Assembly: GCF_001421435.1 (NCBI RefSeq)
Contig: NZ_LMKA01000064.1
Location: forward strand, 345-46,225
Length of the DNA stretch: 45,881 bases
Source of the DNA: Chryseobacterium sp. Leaf201
GTDB lineage: Bacteria > Bacteroidota > Bacteroidia > Flavobacteriales > Weeksellaceae
Direction: 5' to 3'
Shown here: positions 1 through 7,886 of the stretch, piece after piece
How the letters are laid out: each line of letters starts with the position of its first letter
How positions within the stretch are numbered: position 1 is the first letter of the stretch
Position numbers and translations under genes: made by a program
Notes under the pieces: generated by a model
What the model was told of the DNA's origin: nothing
The model's database searches: none
The model's input: only the letters and a program-made list of their open reading frames with translations

Positions 1-150
1 GGGATAGAGAATCCAATCCTCGGCGTGTGATTTTTGTTCCCACTTTTTAAAATTGCTGATGCTTTGTTTGTATTGCCTTTGGAATTTTCTGCCATCCACG
101 CCATACATCTCGCCAATGGTTTTACAGGGAAGTGCTTTAGTATCGGCTGA
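1..150 (-). CDS. ISAon1 family transposase, 5' part, cut by window edge
   Basis: Reading leftward from 150 gives 50 codons without a stop to the window edge, including KALPCKTIGEMYGVDGRKFQ and ending HAEDWILYP, which I recognise as the start of the ISAon1-type transposase. The frame is shifted by one base relative to the upstream ORF and meets a stop at the A8 tract, so it has no normal start of its own except an internal ATG (MYGVDG). Expression as a fusion would need slippage at the A8 run. The catalytic part lies outside the window. Confidence 0.7.
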
Positions 151-490
151 TTTTTTTTAAGAACTCGGCAAAATCCTGTGTCATGCGGGTTCCTTTGGCA
201 ATGAGATTCCAATCTCTCTGGATGATGTTGCCGGTTTTTGTATCGGTCCATCTTCTGCGTCTGATGTGGAGTTTTACTGTTTTTCCACGAAGAGGAAAAT
301 CGTCAACGGTAATTTCCGGAACAAAACCTTTTGACTGCAATAACAGAAACGAAAATTCTTTCGGAGCTGTATTTTTCTCGTCAAAGTAAATGTGGAGAAT
401 TTTGTTTTCTTCTGCAAATTTTACAATCTCAAAATGCTCAATCAAGAGTTCAGGTAAAAATAATTTGAGGAGTTCGGCATCGTTTAACAT
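137..490 (-). CDS. ISAon1 family transposase, N-terminal region protein
   Basis: This 117-residue protein is recognised as the short first ORF of ISAon1-type elements. It is rich in charged residues and has a basic stretch (LHIRRRRWTDTKTG, about residues 74-87) expected of a DNA-binding N-terminal region. Its C-terminus reads FLKKISRY and ends just beyond a run of eight A residues (151-158 on the plus strand as T8), where the transposase frame takes over. In such elements the two products are thought to act together in transposition. The frame is intact here. Recognition is from memory of the family, not from a search. Confidence 0.75.
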   Translation of the reverse strand: MLNDAELLKLFLPELLIEHFEIVKFAEENKILHIYFDEKNTAPKEFSFLLLQSKGFVPEITVDDFPLRGKTVKLHIRRRRWTDTKTGNIIQRDWNLIAKGTRMTQDFAEFLKKISRY

Positions 491-583
491 TCCTCAAAAT
501 TATCAATATTTCTTTTTCTCCCCAAGTTTTGAGATTGATCCCTTTGATGCACATATTTTAAAGGATTTGTAGAAACCGATTTG

Positions 584-591
584 TAAATTTG
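584..591 (+). promoter_or_regulatory. -7 promoter element TAAATTTG
   Basis: This exact TAnnTTTG match lies 24 bases before the ATG at 616. It rules out an upstream TTG at 589 as the start, because that codon sits inside the element. It is close to the IS end and could have been supplied by it. Confidence 0.6.
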
Positions 592-615
592 CAGAAAATT
601 AAAAAGAAAGCAGAT

Positions 616-1494
616 ATGTACAAATTGGCTCTTTTCAGGTTGCATTTGATTGTATTTTTATGGGGATTTACGGCAATTCTGGGAAAGTTGATTCAGGCCA
701 ATGCCCAGATCCTTGTGTTTTACAGGATGCTCTTTGCAGCCATCTTCCTGTACATCTATATCAGGATCTTTAAAAAAGAGAGCATTAAAGTTTCAAAGAA
801 GATTTTCTTTCAGCTCGCTGCAATCGGTTTTTCAATGGCCTTTCACTGGTACTGTTTCTTTCATTCCATCAAAGTTTCCAATGTATCTATTGCCTTAAGC
901 TGCCTTTCTCTGTCCACTTTATTCGCAGCCATTATGGAACCCATTATCTTTAAGCGCAAGATTGATATTTCCGAAGTGGTGATGGGCGTAGTTATTGTGG
1001 CGTGTATCCTCTTGATTTTTAAAACGGAATTCCGATTTAAAGAAGGCATCATGTACGGCGTACTGTGTGCTGTCTTCGGGACTATATTTTCTGTTTTTAA
1101 CGGAAAGATGTTTGGGAAGACAAGCTCGGGGAATATTATTTTTTATGAAATTTTCTCCGGATGGTTTATTCTGATGGTTATTTATCTGTTCTGCGGGCAA
1201 ATTTTTCAGATGAATGAAATAAGTTACCGTGATATTGCGTTAATAGTCTTGTTAGCAAGTGTTTTTACAGCTTTTCCGATGCTGGAATCGGTCAATCTGA
1301 TGAAATATATCTCGCCCTTCACATTAATTTTAACAGTTAATTTAGAACCGGTTTACGGAATTATACTAGCTTTTTTTATCTTTGGGGAATCAGAACATAT
1401 GAGCCCGGTTTTTTACGGTGCTTCAGGGGTTATGATACTGGCTATCATCGTCAACGGATTTATAAAAGCTAAGAAACAAAAAACTTTAAATTAA
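616..1494 (+). CDS. EamA/DMT-family membrane transporter
   Basis: A 292-residue protein from the ATG at 616 with about ten hydrophobic segments arranged as two halves, the usual EamA (drug/metabolite transporter) layout. The first half opens with LHLIVFLWGFTAILGKLI, typical of EamA repeats; the second half contains GIILAFFIFGE near the C-terminus, also typical. It should act in the inner membrane, exporting or importing a small metabolite; the substrate cannot be told from sequence. The PorV-like gene follows after 12 bases, suggesting cotranscription. The start is chosen because a -7 promoter element covers the earlier TTG. Confidence 0.85.
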   Translation: MYKLALFRLHLIVFLWGFTAILGKLIQANAQILVFYRMLFAAIFLYIYIRIFKKESIKVSKKIFFQLAAIGFSMAFHWYCFFHSIKVSNVSIALSCLSLSTLFAAIMEPIIFKRKIDISEVVMGVVIVACILLIFKTEFRFKEGIMYGVLCAVFGTIFSVFNGKMFGKTSSGNIIFYEIFSGWFILMVIYLFCGQIFQMNEISYRDIALIVLLASVFTAFPMLESVNLMKYISPFTLILTVNLEPVYGIILAFFIFGESEHMSPVFYGASGVMILAIIVNGFIKAKKQKTLN

Positions 1495-1506
1495 GCATCA
1501 ATCTAT

Positions 1507-2589
1507 ATGATGAAAAAATATCTTTTACTCGTATTTTCCCTTGCATTCGGGGTGTCACAATCTCAGATCATCAGAAAATACTCCAATGAATTCCTGAACA
1601 TCGGAGCAGGAGCCAGAGGTCTGGCTATGGGAGGCGCTGTAGTCTCCAATCAGGACGATGTATATTCCCCGATGTGGAACCCGGCAGGGCTGATGTCTGT
1701 AGAAAGAGACTGGCAGGGAGCGGCAATGCACGCCGAATATTTCGAGTCGATTGCCAAATACGATTATCTGGCTTATGCGAAAGTTCTGGAAACAGGCGTT
1801 TTCGGGGTTTCCGTAGTGAGATTGGGCGTTGATAATATCTTAAATACCACCCAGCTGATTGATACGGAGGGAAATATCGATTATGATAAAATTACCAGAT
1901 TCTCCCAGTCGGATTATGCAGCAATATTGTCTTATGCATTTAATCCGGGCGGCAACACAAAACTGGATGTGGGGATCAATGCCAAGGTGGTTTACAGGAA
2001 CGTAGGGAAGTTTGCGAACGGATATGGTTTCGGTTTTGATATCGGGGCTATTTACAAGCTGGATAACGGCTATAAAATAGGGGGGATGCTGAGAGATGCT
2101 ACCACTACGGTGAATTTCTGGAGTGTGAACCAGAAGGAGCTTTCCACCATTGTAAACGGCGAAGAATTTAACCCGGCTCCGAAAGATAAAATGGAGCTTA
2201 CCATGCCTAAACTGAATGTCGGGGCAAGTAAAATATTTGAGATCAACAGCAGTATCTATGTTTTGCCTGAAGCGGGGATCAATGTAGATTTCGCTAAAAC
2301 GGCTGCGCTTCTTTCAACTGATTTCGCCAGTATTACGCCATATGCCGGTGCTGAACTGGGATACCAGAAAATGATCTTCGTGAGATTGGGGGTAAACCGC
2401 TTCCAGTCAATTACCGATATTGAAGATCTCAGCAGAAAAGTTTCTTTCCAGCCAAGTGCGGGGATCGGGATCAAGTACAGGGGCCTTACCCTGGATTATG
2501 CGATTACCAATTCCGGCATCGGAGGATCAAACTTCTATTCCAACTTCTTCTCCCTGAAACTGGATATGGGACAATTCAGAAACGATTAA
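1507..2589 (+). CDS. PorV/PorQ-family outer-membrane protein, putative PorV2
   Basis: This 360-residue protein has a signal peptide (MMKKYLLLVFSLAFGVSQSQ) followed by the family hallmark NIGAGARGLAMGGAVVSNQDD and MWNPAGL, shared with PorV, PorQ and UPF0164 proteins of the FadL-like barrel class. The rest alternates short amphipathic strands and ends in KLDMGQFRND. PorV shuttles type IX secretion cargo to the attachment complex; this shorter paralogue resembles what databases call PorV2, whose role is not established. It lies 12 bases after the EamA gene and 14 before a secreted protein gene, so the three are probably one transcript. ATG codons at 1507 and 1510 are both possible starts. Confidence 0.75.
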   Translation: MMKKYLLLVFSLAFGVSQSQIIRKYSNEFLNIGAGARGLAMGGAVVSNQDDVYSPMWNPAGLMSVERDWQGAAMHAEYFESIAKYDYLAYAKVLETGVFGVSVVRLGVDNILNTTQLIDTEGNIDYDKITRFSQSDYAAILSYAFNPGGNTKLDVGINAKVVYRNVGKFANGYGFGFDIGAIYKLDNGYKIGGMLRDATTTVNFWSVNQKELSTIVNGEEFNPAPKDKMELTMPKLNVGASKIFEINSSIYVLPEAGINVDFAKTAALLSTDFASITPYAGAELGYQKMIFVRLGVNRFQSITDIEDLSRKVSFQPSAGIGIKYRGLTLDYAITNSGIGGSNFYSNFFSLKLDMGQFRND

Positions 2590-2603
2590 ATTAATTCCAT
2601 TCA

Positions 2604-3356
2604 ATGAAAAAGATTTCACTTATTATATTAACAGCCTGTTCAGTGGCTGCATTCGGACAAAAGGTTTCGGATTATAAATATATTTCGCTTCCTTCTAAAT
2701 TTACAACCTTTAAAGAAGATTTCGGTTTAGGAGAGCTGCTGACCAAAACATTAAGAAGTAAGAATTACACCGTTATTCCGGCAGATAAGATGCAGTGGCC
2801 TTCAGAAGCAAAAGATAACCCGTGCAGCGTTGCAGCGGCAGATGTTATCAATGACAGCGGTTTTTTACGCAATAAAGTATTGCTTCAGTTTAAAGACTGT
2901 AATGATAAGGTGATTACATCGGTTAAAGGAGCCTCAAATATCAAGGAATATAAAGAAGGCTATCAGGATGCATTGAAACAGACGTATGTTTCTATTTCAC
3001 CGGCTAATCCGGTAGTGCAGGCACAGCAGCCAGTCCGTGCCCAGGAACCTGTAGAAACTGCATCAGCTGAACCTGCCGTAACAACTCCAGCTCCAGCTGA
3101 TACCGGCGCTGTGAAATACAGCAACGGAAAAACCGATTTCCAGAAAATACAGATTGATGACAGCCAGTTTATTTTAGTCGGTGCTAACAGTTCATCTCCC
3201 TTTGCCACTTTTAAGGCAACCACAAAGAATGATACTTTCAGGGTAAAGCTGCAAAACGGCAATTCTACTATGGGATATTACGAGAACGGAAATATTGTGA
3301 TCGAGATTCCACAGGCGAACGGAGAGTATACCCGGGAAATATTTTTGAAGAAATAG
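2604..3356 (+). CDS. Secreted protein of unknown function next to PorV-like gene
   Basis: I do not recognise this 250-residue protein. It has a clear signal peptide ending SVAAFGQ. The first mature part (about 20-130) has mixed strand and helix character with two cysteines (NPCSVAAAD and KDCNDK) that could pair. A linker rich in Pro, Ala, Gln and Val (about 132-170) leads to a C-terminal domain of about 80 residues starting near KYSNGKTDFQKIQ. It is probably periplasmic or outer-membrane-associated. Its position 14 bases after the PorV-like gene suggests joint expression and possibly a joint role. A strong terminator follows. Confidence 0.6.
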   Translation: MKKISLIILTACSVAAFGQKVSDYKYISLPSKFTTFKEDFGLGELLTKTLRSKNYTVIPADKMQWPSEAKDNPCSVAAADVINDSGFLRNKVLLQFKDCNDKVITSVKGASNIKEYKEGYQDALKQTYVSISPANPVVQAQQPVRAQEPVETASAEPAVTTPAPADTGAVKYSNGKTDFQKIQIDDSQFILVGANSSSPFATFKATTKNDTFRVKLQNGNSTMGYYENGNIVIEIPQANGEYTREIFLKK

Positions 3357-3382
3357 TTTTGTCCATAAATTAAATAAAACAC

Positions 3383-3410
3383 AAAGGGTTGGAAATTTTT
3401 CCAACCCTTT
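3383..3410. terminator. Bidirectional intrinsic terminator
   Basis: A 13-bp perfect inverted repeat (AAAGGGTTGGAAA with its complement) with a 2-base gap lies between two convergent genes. T-rich sequence follows on the plus side and the A-rich left flank supplies a T tract on the minus side, so it can end both the 2604-3356 transcript and uvrC. Confidence 0.85.
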
Positions 3411-3414
3411 TCTT

Positions 3415-5208
3415 TTATGCATTATTAAAAAAATCATATACCACTTTCGCTTTGCTTTTCCCGAGAATCTCTTCCAGTGTTTCCAGGCTCGATTCTTTAA
3501 CCCTCTTTACCGATTTTAATCTGGACAGAAGCATTTCAATGGTTTTTTCGCCCACACCGGGAATGCCCTCCAGCTCAGATTTTATGGTTGAATTGGATCT
3601 CCGGGTCCTGTGATGCTTCACCCCGAAGCGGTGGGCTTCATCCCTTACCCGCTGTAGGATTTTCAGCGTTTCAGATTTTTTATCGAGATACAGAGGGATG
3701 GGGTCTTCCGGAAAGAATATTTCTTCCAGCCTTTTGGCAATCCCTACAATCGTGATCTTTCCGTACAGTCCCAGTAAGCGTAAACTTTTCACGGCAGAAG
3801 ACAATTGGCCCTTTCCTCCGTCAATCAGGATTAACTGCGGCAGGCTGTCCCCTTCTTCCAGTAGCCTTTTGTACCTGCGGTAAATAACTTCCTCCATCGT
3901 AGCGAAATCATTCGGGCCTTCCACTGTTTTGGGGTGGAAAATCCTGTAATCGGCTTTGCTGGGCTTCCCGTCTTTAAAAACCACACAGGCTGAAACGGGA
4001 TTGGTTCCCTGGATATTCGAGTTATCAAAGCCTTCAATGTGCCTCGGTTCAACGGGCATCCTGAGCAGTTTCTGCATTTCTGCCATGATCCGGGTGGTAT
4101 GCCTTTCCGGATCGATGATCTGTACCTGCTTTAATTTTTCCAGTCGGTATTCTTTGGCATTTTTTTCAGAAAGCTCCACAATCCGTTTTTTGTCGCCTAC
4201 TTTAGGAACAATCAGTTTCACGTTCGGAATTTCGATTGGGAGATGGAAGGGAAGCAGGACTTCTTTTGAATCCGAATCAAATTTCTGCCGGATTTCAATC
4301 AGGGCTTCCTCCATAATATCCTCATCACTTTCTTCAAGGATCTTCTTGATTTCAGTGGTAAAACTCTGGATGATGTTTCCGTTCCTGATTTTAAAGAAAT
4401 TCACGTAGGCAGCCGTTTCATCACTCGTCATCCCGAAAACATCCACATCATCGATATTCGGGTTTACTACGGTGTTTCTGGACTGGTAATCATCAAGTAT
4501 ATCAAGCCTTTCCTTAATGATCTGGGCATCTTCAAACTGAAGGTTGGAAGCATAGGTCGTCATTTTATCCGTCAGGTATTCTTTTGCCTTCCGGAAGTCT
4601 CCTTTGATAATACCGCGGATCGCATCAATCTTTTCATCATATTCCGCCTTGCTTTCCAGGGCTTCACAGGGGCCGTTGCAGTTTTTGATATGGTATTCCA
4701 GGCAGACTTTATATTTTCCTTCCTCAATTTTGGCAGGTGCCAGGTTAAGGTTGCAGGTCCGGAGTTTATAAATATGTTTGATGGTATCCAGTAAAATTTT
4801 TGCCGGACGTACTTTCGCATAAGGGCCGTAATATTCAGAGCCGTCCCGTATTTTGGTTCTGGTGAGGAAAATCCTTGGGAATTCTTCATTCTTAATGCAG
4901 ATCCACGGGTACGTCTTGTCATCTTTCAGCATGACATTGTAGAAAGGCTGATGCTCTTTGATCAGGTTGTTTTCCAGCAAAAGGGCATCATACTCACTGT
5001 TAACGATTGTAGTCTCCAGCCGCTGGATTTTCCCCACCATAATCCTTGTCCGGTATCCGGGAAGGTTTTTATTGAAATAGGAAAGCACCCTTTTCTTCAG
5101 ATTCTTTGCCTTTCCCACATACAGCAGCTGATCGTTTTTATCATAATAACGATAAACGCCGGGTTCAGAGGGTAAAGTTTTAAGCTGTAATTCTAAAGAA
5201 GGATTCAT
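3415..5208 (-). CDS. uvrC: UvrABC excinuclease subunit C
   Basis: UvrC makes the two incisions around bulky DNA lesions in nucleotide excision repair after UvrA/UvrB loading. The 597 residues show the GIY-YIG nuclease at the N-terminus (GVYRYY at 17-22, YVGKAKNLKKR at 30-40, ENN near 79-81), four cysteines C152, C169, C177 and C181 spaced like the iron-sulfur ligands reported in E. coli UvrC, a UVR motif around 200-238, the RNase H-like endonuclease half (GFDNSNIQG, LILIDGGKGQLS) and a C-terminal helix-hairpin-helix (IPGVGEKTIEMLL). Length is normal. It has its own promoter element just 4 bases before the ATG, so it is likely transcribed alone and nearly leaderless. Confidence 0.97.
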   Translation of the reverse strand: MNPSLELQLKTLPSEPGVYRYYDKNDQLLYVGKAKNLKKRVLSYFNKNLPGYRTRIMVGKIQRLETTIVNSEYDALLLENNLIKEHQPFYNVMLKDDKTYPWICIKNEEFPRIFLTRTKIRDGSEYYGPYAKVRPAKILLDTIKHIYKLRTCNLNLAPAKIEEGKYKVCLEYHIKNCNGPCEALESKAEYDEKIDAIRGIIKGDFRKAKEYLTDKMTTYASNLQFEDAQIIKERLDILDDYQSRNTVVNPNIDDVDVFGMTSDETAAYVNFFKIRNGNIIQSFTTEIKKILEESDEDIMEEALIEIRQKFDSDSKEVLLPFHLPIEIPNVKLIVPKVGDKKRIVELSEKNAKEYRLEKLKQVQIIDPERHTTRIMAEMQKLLRMPVEPRHIEGFDNSNIQGTNPVSACVVFKDGKPSKADYRIFHPKTVEGPNDFATMEEVIYRRYKRLLEEGDSLPQLILIDGGKGQLSSAVKSLRLLGLYGKITIVGIAKRLEEIFFPEDPIPLYLDKKSETLKILQRVRDEAHRFGVKHHRTRRSNSTIKSELEGIPGVGEKTIEMLLSRLKSVKRVKESSLETLEEILGKSKAKVVYDFFNNA

Positions 5209-5212
5209 ATAA

Positions 5213-5220
5213 CAAAATTA
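5213..5220 (-). promoter_or_regulatory. -7 promoter element TAATTTTG of uvrC
   Basis: A TAnnTTTG match on the minus strand ends 4 bases before the uvrC ATG at 5208. Transcription would start at or very near the start codon. Confidence 0.55.
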
Positions 5221-5243
5221 CGTAATTTAAGAGCAAGAAAAAA

Positions 5244-5262
5244 GCCACAGAATTCCTGTGGC
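5244..5262 (-). terminator. Intrinsic terminator after 5289-6050 gene
   Basis: On the minus strand GCCACAG, 5-base loop, CTGTGGC is followed by a T6 tract. It separates the upstream secreted-protein gene from uvrC. Confidence 0.85.
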
Positions 5263-5288
5263 CTTACAATTTATGTTAAAATTACCGG

Positions 5289-6050
5289 TTAGCTGTTGCT
5301 CATTTCGGTATATTCATTCACTAAGAAGCTGAAATAATCCCATTCAACAGAATTCTTAGGGTATTTTTTTATGAATTCAGCATTGTCCCCGAAAAGGAAA
5401 TCATAATTGTCTTCAAAATCATCTTTATGAAGCCACATTATTTTATCGCCTTTTTTCACATAATATGATTTAAGCACACCACCGCCAAGCTGAGGGCCTC
5501 CGCCAAATGAGACCCCTCCGGTTTCTTTTGATCTCGGGTCATGATACACCGAAATAATCTCATCAAAACCGGGATTGATCACCTGCATCAGGAATTCTTT
5601 ATCGTCTTTCTTATTTTTAAGGGAAACGGTTTGATTAACGAAGTAGATTCTGTCGTTACTGGTTCGTTTGGTTAACTTTTTGGTGCTGTAGTTTCTGATA
5701 TTTCCCATATACTTTGCCACCTTTACTATTTTTTCGGCATTTCCTGCATATACATACATTTCAGCGATCTGATCTGCATTAAACAGTTCAGCTTTTTTTG
5801 AGATACTGTCTTTAAGGGAGACTTCAAAGATCTGTCCTTTTTTCGTGTCAATTTTACTGCAGAATCCTTTGTGCGTGCTTCCGTCTTTTAAAATCACAGT
5901 TGATGTCTTTCTCGGAGAAGGGGTGTTGAAGCCTTCATTGAAAAGATAGGTCTCCATCTTTTTGATGTCTTCTTTGGAATATTTTACTTTCTGAGCAAAA
6001 GAAGTTGCGCTTACAACGCATAAGGCAAGGAGTAAAGTTTTAAGTTTCAT
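5289..6050 (-). CDS. Secreted protein of unknown function, 253 residues
   Basis: I do not recognise a family. The protein starts with a signal peptide (MKLKTLLLALCVVSATSFAQ), after which it is hydrophilic and lysine-rich, with a short glycine stretch (GGVSFGGGPQLGGG) near residue 180-193. The mature part reads as mixed beta-strand sequence (TVILKDGSTHKGFCSKI, IFEVSLKD) reminiscent of small extracytoplasmic beta proteins of Bacteroidota. It stands alone: its own terminator follows and the divergent hutH gene starts 131 bases away. A near-match to the -7 element (TATTTTTA) lies about 20 bases upstream. Confidence 0.6.
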   Translation of the reverse strand: MKLKTLLLALCVVSATSFAQKVKYSKEDIKKMETYLFNEGFNTPSPRKTSTVILKDGSTHKGFCSKIDTKKGQIFEVSLKDSISKKAELFNADQIAEMYVYAGNAEKIVKVAKYMGNIRNYSTKKLTKRTSNDRIYFVNQTVSLKNKKDDKEFLMQVINPGFDEIISVYHDPRSKETGGVSFGGGPQLGGGVLKSYYVKKGDKIMWLHKDDFEDNYDFLFGDNAEFIKKYPKNSVEWDYFSFLVNEYTEMSNS

Positions 6051-6181
6051 TTAGGTATTAATTTTTTATTTCGGCGGTAAAAATAGTAAATTAATTAAGT
6101 TATTTCAGCAAAAAATAAGGTATTGAAAATTAGTTTTCCCAATTATGGCTAAATGCTTAATTTTAAGACAAAATTTAGAGC

Positions 6182-7669
6182 ATGATATACGGTGTAGATG
6201 TTTTCAGTTTCCATGATGTATTGGAAATCTGTAAAGCCCCAAATAAAGCAAAGCTGAACAAAACGGCAAAAGAACAGATTTTGAAATCCCAGAAAAATGT
6301 GCAGCAGATTGTAGAGTCAGACCGTTGTGTGTATGGAATCAATACGGGTTTCGGGCCGCTTTGCGATACGAAGATTTCGGCTGATGAAACGGCGCTTTTA
6401 CAGTACAATTTAATTATTTCCCATGCCGTAGGCGTAGGCAAGCCGATTGATAAGGAACTTTCAAAAGTCATGATGATTGCGAAAGTCCATGCCCTGTCCA
6501 AAGGGTTTTCGGGTGTTTCCCTGGAAGTAATTGAGAGGCTGATCATCATGCTGGAAAAAGATATTATTCCGGTCGTTCCGGAGCAGGGATCGGTGGGGGC
6601 TTCAGGAGATCTGGCTCCGCTGGCTCATCTTGTTTTGCCGCTTTTAGGATTGGGAAAAGTATGGGTAGGAAACGAAATTTTTGAAACGGCGGAAATTTTA
6701 GAGAAAAATGGTCTTGAGCCTTTAATTTTAGGTCCCAAAGAAGGGCTGGGATTAATTAACGGGACGCAGTTTATCCTTGCCCACGCTATTAAAGGCCTGG
6801 AAAAGTTTGAATATTTGCTGGATCTTGCAGACATGACGGCGGCGATGAGCATTGAAGCGTACAGAGGCTCAGCCAGTCCGTTCAGAAAAGAGCTTCATGA
6901 GATCAGGCCGTTTGAAGGAAGCCGGAAAGTAGCGGCAAGAATGCTGAAGTTTTTGAAAAATTCTGAAAACCTGAAATCCCACGAATACTGCGACAGGGTT
7001 CAGGATCCATATTCCATTCGTTGTGTTCCGCAGGTGCACGGTGCCAGCAGGAATGCTTTTGAACACCTGAAAATAATGGCCGAAACGGAACTGAATTCTG
7101 TAACCGATAACCCAATTGTATTAAGTGCCGAAGAATCGATCTCAGGAGGGAATTTCCACGGTCAGCTGATGGCATTGCCATTGGATTATGCCACATTGGC
7201 CGCCGCTGAGCTGGGAAATATTTCAGACCGGAGAAGTTATTTACTGCTGGAAGGAAAATACGGTTTACCAAGACTTTTAACGGAAAGCTCAGGGCTGAAT
7301 TCCGGGTTTATGATTCCGCAGTATACGTCTGCAGCATTGGTGACGGAGAATAAAACATTGTGTTTCCCGGCTTCCGCAGATTCTATCCCGACAAGTTTAG
7401 GACAGGAAGACCACGTATCCATGGGCAGTATTTCCGGAAGGAAATTCAATCAGGTTCTTGGGAATCTGGTTAATATTCTAGCTGTTGAACTGATGTTTGC
7501 CGCCCAGGGCCTTGAATTCAGGAGGCCTGCCACCTGTTCAAAACTCATTGAAGAAAACTTTGCCGTTATCCGTTCCAGAGTGGCTAAGCTTGAAGATGAC
7601 CGCCTGATCGGTGAAGATATGCTGGCTATTGCAGAACTGATTAATGAGAGACAGTTTATTGTAAACTAG
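6182..7669 (+). CDS. hutH: Histidine ammonia-lyase (HAL/PAL family)
   Basis: Removes ammonia from L-histidine to give trans-urocanate, first step of histidine degradation, in the cytoplasm. The MIO cofactor triad Ala140-Ser141-Gly142 is in GSVGASGDLAPLAHL; the catalytic tyrosine lies in YGINTGFGPL (Tyr51). The selectivity pair is Ser80-His81 (IISHAVGVG), as in HAL rather than the His-Leu of tyrosine or Phe-Leu of phenylalanine lyases. Length 495 is normal for HAL. No hutU, hutI or hutG is adjacent, so the rest of the pathway, if present, is elsewhere. No exact -7 element was seen just upstream. A strong terminator follows. Confidence 0.9.
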   Translation: MIYGVDVFSFHDVLEICKAPNKAKLNKTAKEQILKSQKNVQQIVESDRCVYGINTGFGPLCDTKISADETALLQYNLIISHAVGVGKPIDKELSKVMMIAKVHALSKGFSGVSLEVIERLIIMLEKDIIPVVPEQGSVGASGDLAPLAHLVLPLLGLGKVWVGNEIFETAEILEKNGLEPLILGPKEGLGLINGTQFILAHAIKGLEKFEYLLDLADMTAAMSIEAYRGSASPFRKELHEIRPFEGSRKVAARMLKFLKNSENLKSHEYCDRVQDPYSIRCVPQVHGASRNAFEHLKIMAETELNSVTDNPIVLSAEESISGGNFHGQLMALPLDYATLAAAELGNISDRRSYLLLEGKYGLPRLLTESSGLNSGFMIPQYTSAALVTENKTLCFPASADSIPTSLGQEDHVSMGSISGRKFNQVLGNLVNILAVELMFAAQGLEFRRPATCSKLIEENFAVIRSRVAKLEDDRLIGEDMLAIAELINERQFIVN

Positions 7670-7702
7670 GATACATAATAATAGTACAGAATACATTCAT
7701 AA

Positions 7703-7725
7703 AACGGACTTTTGTCCGTTTTTTT
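7703..7725 (+). terminator. Intrinsic terminator after hutH
   Basis: AACGGAC, T4 loop, GTCCGTT, then a further run of T residues, 33 bases after the hutH stop. Confidence 0.9.
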
Positions 7726-7886
7726 ATTTCAGCAATTTATCAATCAGGTTCAGCCAAAAGCTTTAATGCAACACTTAATTCTGCATTGTTTCGTATTTCC
7801 AACATAACAAATTAAAGATAATTTGCACTTCATGTATCTGTAATTCAGGGTAAAGTGATATATTAGAGTCATCCAAATTATAGTAT

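Larger units (their letters stand above)
1..490 (-). mobile_element. ISAon1-type insertion sequence, partial
   Basis: Two overlapping reading frames on the minus strand match the two-ORF layout of ISAon1-type elements: a 117-residue N-terminal protein, then a transposase frame running off the window edge. The other end lies outside the window, so terminal inverted repeats cannot be checked. The inner boundary must lie between 490 and the start of the EamA gene near 590; I could not fix it or see a target-site duplication. Confidence 0.75.

Noticed and set aside
589..615. TTG at 589 as start of the EamA transporter
   Set aside because: It lies inside the -7 box TAAATTTG; the ATG at 616 gives a normal N-terminus.
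3956..4408. 150-codon plus-strand ORF inside uvrC
   Set aside because: Opposite-strand shadow of a fully conserved gene.
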